The notes beneath the pieces are model-generated. The model did not search any database and was not told where the DNA came from. It saw nothing but the letters and a program-made list of their open reading frames with translations. Made by a program: the position numbers and the translations under genes. Below are positions 60,921-64,000 of a DNA stretch of 64,000 nucleotides, piece by piece (within the stretch, counting starts at the first letter, position 1; each line of letters starts with the position of its first letter). This DNA comes from Labilibaculum sp. K2S (GTDB lineage: Bacteria > Bacteroidota > Bacteroidia > Bacteroidales > Marinifilaceae): positions 186,001-250,000 of the forward strand of contig NZ_JAUCMW010000004.1 in assembly GCF_030372765.1 (NCBI RefSeq), read 5' to 3'.

Positions 60921-61628
60921 TAAATAAATATCTCGGGATTCATCTTTTTTTAAGTCATCATGATACATCGAAACCATCCTATTCTTTCTTCTGATTTGTG
61001 TTATGCTAAGAGTTTTCACCTTCTCTTTCCGGCTCATCACTAATCCGTTAAAAGCATCATCCCTTCCTGTTGTTTTGTGAAAGTTGAGTATTTCTTTGCT
61101 CGAAAAATTATTACACTGACGAAGCCAATTATCAAACCAGTGCTGTCGCATTTCCCGAGCTTCTTTATTATACAAAGTAGAGGATGACCAAATGTAAGGC
61201 TTCGAAGAGTCCAATTTCCGATAGTGAAGTATTTCTCCATCCCAACGTATCTCTTCCAAATTTCGTGTGTATTTATATCTTAAAATAAGTAGTGTAAATG
61301 GTTCCATTCCGCTAAAATTGTAATCTCTGATAAAATCAATAGTTGATGCAAATTCTGAAAATTCAAGAACCATAACACCCCTGCTCTTTTGGTAAGGTGG
61401 TTCATGTTTGTGTTTTTCAAAGGCTCCATTCAACAAACAAAGCGAGAAGTCATTTTCATGACACATCATCCATGTTCCTTGTGCCACTTTATCTTTTGGA
61501 TAAATTGAGAACGACTCTCCATTACAGTATTCTTCAGGAAATTCGGCTTCTCTTTGCGGATTTTCATCTCTATTGGTAGTGAAAAAAAAATTATCCGAGT
61601 CAATAGGTATGTAAGTTAATGTGCACAT
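60900..61628 (-). CDS. NRDE-family (TANGO2-like) protein
   Basis: A 242-residue protein that starts with Cys-2: MCTLTYIPIDSDNFFFTTNR, with NRDE in residues 19-22. The N-terminal Cys and the NRDE motif mark the TANGO2/NRDE family, which has an N-terminal nucleophile hydrolase-like fold. Human TANGO2 has been linked to heme or lipid handling; the bacterial role is unknown. It overlaps the DinB-like gene upstream by 13 nt, so they are co-expressed. Confidence 0.85.
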   Translation of the reverse strand: MCTLTYIPIDSDNFFFTTNRDENPQREAEFPEEYCNGESFSIYPKDKVAQGTWMMCHENDFSLCLLNGAFEKHKHEPPYQKSRGVMVLEFSEFASTIDFIRDYNFSGMEPFTLLILRYKYTRNLEEIRWDGEILHYRKLDSSKPYIWSSSTLYNKEAREMRQHWFDNWLRQCNNFSSKEILNFHKTTGRDDAFNGLVMSRKEKVKTLSITQIRRKNRMVSMYHDDLKKDESRDIYLNKKSLI

Positions 61629-62131
61629 AAATCATCTCTAAATCTAATGGTAGAATAGGCAACTCCAAAGTGCTTATCCAATTTAATATCAGGAAACTCC
61701 TGTTCTATCGCAATTCTGATAATAGCCATGTGATGAATGGCATGTTCAATATTGTATACCAATTCTCTTTGTAAACTGGTATCAATATGAAAACCTTCAT
61801 TTGCAAGCTTGTCGTAACTTACATTCAATGTAAGAGCCAAATTTTTATCAATATCATTCAACCAATTCAGAACATCTTTAAATCTTTTTACAGCCACTTT
61901 TTTCTCTGTTTCAGTTCTACTGCAATGCTCTCGGGCATCGTAACTCAAGATAGAATCTTCTCTGCAACTATCCTTTAAAATATCATAAAACTCTACAATA
62001 TGACGAATGTGTTTTCCTATGGAATTATTCATCAAAAGATGTAAAGAAGCAGAATACTGTTTTGAAGAAATTTTCTCACAAAGGGCAATTAGCTGATTGA
62101 TTATGATTTTAGAGACCGAGACAGTTTGCAT
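61616..62131 (-). CDS. DinB-like four-helix-bundle protein
   Basis: A 171-residue protein with the DinB/YfiT helix-bundle layout. The conserved metal-ligand histidines are in IGKHIRHIVEFYDIL and YNIEHAIHHMAIIRIAIE. The family includes mycothiol- and bacillithiol-dependent transferases, but many members have unknown function. It is upstream of and overlaps the NRDE gene, a pairing that points to a shared pathway. Confidence 0.78.
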   Translation of the reverse strand: MQTVSVSKIIINQLIALCEKISSKQYSASLHLLMNNSIGKHIRHIVEFYDILKDSCREDSILSYDAREHCSRTETEKKVAVKRFKDVLNWLNDIDKNLALTLNVSYDKLANEGFHIDTSLQRELVYNIEHAIHHMAIIRIAIEQEFPDIKLDKHFGVAYSTIRFRDDLCAH

Positions 62132-62345
62132 AAAATTGAATTTCTGTAAATTATTGAGTAGTATGGAAAGCTATTAAAATATCAAAATAATTCATAAAAA
62201 ACAGTTTTATAAACGAATTTATGTCGGATGAATTGCATAAATCTGTACTTTCATTCTTAAATAGACGGTTTATTTACTCAATTCATTACTAATATTCTTA
62301 GGCGTATTATCAAAAAAACACCCCTATAAAAAATATTTGCTGCGT

Positions 62346-63386
62346 ATGAAAATAAAGCTACCCTTTTTCCTATCAAAATGGTTTCATTTTGAATTCTGGC
62401 CTTTCTGGATATTTTACTTTCCTGTATATGGATATGGAATTTATTTGGCAATAAAAGCCCGTTCGTTTTCCTACTTTACAGCGACCAACCCAGGCATGAA
62501 ATTCGGGGGTGCTTTTGGAATGGACAAAATGAAAATGCTCGATTTTATTGACAATAAATACATCCCTAAAGGATTTCTATCGATAAAAGGTGAAAATACG
62601 GAGACTGTTTATGCAAAAATGATTGAACACGAATTTGATTTCCCTGTTATTTGCAAGCCTAATGTTGGTGAAAGAGGTATTGGTGTTGAAAAGATAGATA
62701 CCAAACAAGATTTAAATCTGTTCTTACAACCTCAAAATGAGGATATTCTTGTTCAGGAATTTATTGACTTCCCAATTGAATTGGGTGTATTTTATCATCG
62801 GTTTCCAATCTCTTCAAAAGATGGGATCACCTCAATAGTTAGAAAAGAATTCTTAAAAATCACAGGAAATGGGAGATCCAGATTTAGTGAATTACTTACT
62901 GAAAACGTTCGGGCTAAAGGCAGAATTTCCTATTTAAAAAAGAAATACCATTCGAAGTGGAATCAAATTGTTCCATCGGGGATTACCTATAAACTGGAAC
63001 CTATTGGAAATCATAACCGAGGCACAAAATTTTTGGATGGAAATCATTTAATTAACGATCGGCTGGTTAACGTTTTTCGTGAAATTGCTCAGCCAATTGA
63101 TGGTTATTACTATGGTCGATTTGATCTTAAAGTAAACAGCCTGGAAGATCTTTACAATGGTGAGAATATCAAAATCATTGAATTGAACGGCACCAATTCA
63201 GAACCTGCTCATATTTATGATCCTGATTATTCTCTTTTTAAAGCCTATCAGGAAATCATTAAACACATGAAACTGGTGTTTGAGATCAGTCAGGAAAACA
63301 GAAAATTAGGAATTAAACCAGCACCCTTTGGTTATGTATCACTGGAACTTATTAAACATCTGTTCCCCAAGAAATCGAAAAAATAA
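62346..63386 (+). CDS. ATP-grasp-domain protein
   Basis: From ATG at 62346 the product is 346 residues. A hydrophobic N-terminal segment (FWPFWIFYFPVYGYGIYLAI) may anchor it to the membrane. The ATP-grasp region follows: FDFPVICKPNVGERGIGVEK (Lys and Gly-rich loop), ILVQEFIDFPIELGVFYHR, YGRFDLKVNS and IIELNGTNSEPAHIYDP, where the Glu-x-Asn set binds magnesium. It resembles D-Ala-D-Ala-ligase-like enzymes of unknown substrate. The frame also opens with TTG at 62337; I prefer the ATG. A strong terminator follows. Confidence 0.8.
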   Translation: MKIKLPFFLSKWFHFEFWPFWIFYFPVYGYGIYLAIKARSFSYFTATNPGMKFGGAFGMDKMKMLDFIDNKYIPKGFLSIKGENTETVYAKMIEHEFDFPVICKPNVGERGIGVEKIDTKQDLNLFLQPQNEDILVQEFIDFPIELGVFYHRFPISSKDGITSIVRKEFLKITGNGRSRFSELLTENVRAKGRISYLKKKYHSKWNQIVPSGITYKLEPIGNHNRGTKFLDGNHLINDRLVNVFREIAQPIDGYYYGRFDLKVNSLEDLYNGENIKIIELNGTNSEPAHIYDPDYSLFKAYQEIIKHMKLVFEISQENRKLGIKPAPFGYVSLELIKHLFPKKSKK

Positions 63387-63417
63387 TTTCCTTTAAAAAT
63401 TCAGTTTTACGAAATAA

Positions 63418-63452
63418 AAAAAGAGGTTTTCATGAAAGAAAACCTCTTTTTA
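63418..63452. terminator. Bidirectional terminator between the ATP-grasp and FadL genes
   Basis: AAAAGAGGTTTT and AAAACCTCTTTT form a 12-bp stem with an 8-nt loop and poly-A/poly-T flanks. Confidence 0.88.
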
Positions 63453-63469
63453 CTTCAGTATATGTAGTA

Positions 63470-64000
63470 TTAAAAAGTAAATGCAATCTCTACTTCAATT
63501 TGATTCATTTCCAATTCAATTGTTTGAGCAGGATCCATAGGATTCATTCCTTTAACACTTGCAGGCAAAGCATAAACCAATGCCAAGTGAAGAGCTTTTC
63601 CTGTATCACCAAGAGTCTTTGAACAACCTAATGTAATGTGATCCTCGATAACTCCAGGAGCTAAAATATTAAACATCACTTCTGAATTTGGAACTGGCTG
63701 ATCGGTATGAGAATAACCTCCTCTTAAAGTCCATCCTTCAACGCCAGCATACTCAACACCAAATTTCCATACATTAATATCTTGCCATCCAAAACCTGCA
63801 CCTTTATCAGATCCTAGAGGAGCCGTTGCAAATGCCATTGGATCCATTTTGTTAGAAACTGAAGCCACATCAGTATAATTAATTGCTTTGTAATCTGCCA
63901 TTACAGCCCAATCTTCGTTGATTTCATAAGCCAAACCAACAGACCATGTAGAAGGAATGTTAAAATCTCCCTGCTCTGCAAAAAGACCGGCATAATCATC
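63470..64000 (-). CDS. FadL/OmpP1-type outer membrane transport protein (C-terminal part; 5' end outside window)
   Basis: The frame is open to the window edge, so only the C-terminal 176 residues are seen. They alternate beta-strands typical of FadL/TodX barrels: TWSVGLAYEINEDWAVMADY, VWKFGVEYAGVEGWTLRGGY, ITLGCSKTLGDTGKALHLAL, ending in the aromatic IEVEIAFTF. Members import long-chain fatty acids or aromatic compounds across the outer membrane. The specific substrate cannot be read from this part. Confidence 0.85.
   Translation of the reverse strand, partial: DDYAGLFAEQGDFNIPSTWSVGLAYEINEDWAVMADYKAINYTDVASVSNKMDPMAFATAPLGSDKGAGFGWQDINVWKFGVEYAGVEGWTLRGGYSHTDQPVPNSEVMFNILAPGVIEDHITLGCSKTLGDTGKALHLALVYALPASVKGMNPMDPAQTIELEMNQIEVEIAFTF

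Noticed and set aside
1..64000. CRISPR arrays, prophage, conjugative element, secondary-metabolite cluster
   Set aside because: No regularly spaced repeats, structural phage genes, relaxase, transposase, or synthase genes are visible.

Overview
This 64-kb window is chromosomal DNA of a member of the Bacteroidota, most likely a marine Bacteroidales/Marinilabiliales-type anaerobe or facultative anaerobe. The phylum rests on AT-rich DNA, the phylum-specific promoter pattern (TTG, 18-21 nt, TAnnTTTG) before many genes, and phylum-typical families: long NusB, DUF3276, DUF5606, a FeoA-FeoB fusion with its Cys-rich partner, TolC/RND metal efflux, the NusB-DUF1573-YajC-YbbR-CoaE cluster, and a sigma-ECF gene followed by a beta-barrel membrane protein. 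The family-level placement is a guess from general resemblance. The window is overwhelmingly core genome. I see no prophage, integrative element, CRISPR array, defence island or rRNA.

Layout. 1-2.6 kb: end of a heavy-metal RND pump gene and its TolC partner. 2.6-3.4 kb: intergenic DNA with two related hairpins and a possible gene remnant. 3.4-5.8 kb: an AsmA-like protein. 6.0-6.7 kb: two identical tRNA-Arg(ACG) genes in a tandem duplication, each followed by a relic of the tRNA 3' end. 7.2-9.6 kb: an acyl-CoA dehydrogenase-like gene and a pair of small overlapping genes (one Nif11-like). 10-11.9 kb: aguB-aguA, which convert agmatine to putrescine. 12.1-14.7 kb: two SDR enzymes and a CPBP membrane protease. 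15.2-17.3 kb: an ECF sigma factor with a membrane/beta-barrel partner. 17.5-18.3 kb: a lipoprotein.

18.4-26.1 kb is a glycerol locus: porin, GlpF, GlpK, GlpD, a 48-residue ORF at the head of glpD, a second divergent glycerol kinase paralogue and a PadR regulator. 26.2-35 kb: DUF748 protein, MscS channel, DEAD-box helicase, methyltransferase, lipoproteins. 35-40.4 kb: a decayed GNAT gene, DUF5606, a DnaJ-domain protein and the coaE-ybbR-yajC-DUF1573-nusB run. 40.6-44.1 kb: DUF3276 and the feo operon with a palindrome at its predicted start site. 44.2-46.3 kb: ornithine carbamoyltransferase and carbamate kinase. 46.8-50.8 kb: lipoprotein, FtsK, LolA-like. 50.8-55.7 kb: histidine kinase, DUF4105, acyl-ACP thioesterase and HupE-like genes. 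55.7-64 kb: pyruvate kinase, AroQ, XerD, PEP carboxykinase, NRDE and DinB proteins, an ATP-grasp protein and the end of a FadL porin.

How the genes fit together: glycerol uptake and oxidation (glpF/K/D) feed triose phosphates, and pyruvate kinase and PEP carboxykinase sit at the PEP node. AguA/AguB make putrescine, CO2 and ammonia from agmatine. ArcB/ArcC can turn citrulline into ornithine and carbamoyl phosphate into ATP, though no arginine deiminase is present here. The best candidates for something undescribed are modest: the second glycerol kinase with changed conserved residues and its PadR linkage, three unlisted small ORFs (41, 38 and 48 residues), the tRNA duplication with tail relics, and several sharp inverted repeats at promoter positions. 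I did not find a clear novel multi-gene system.
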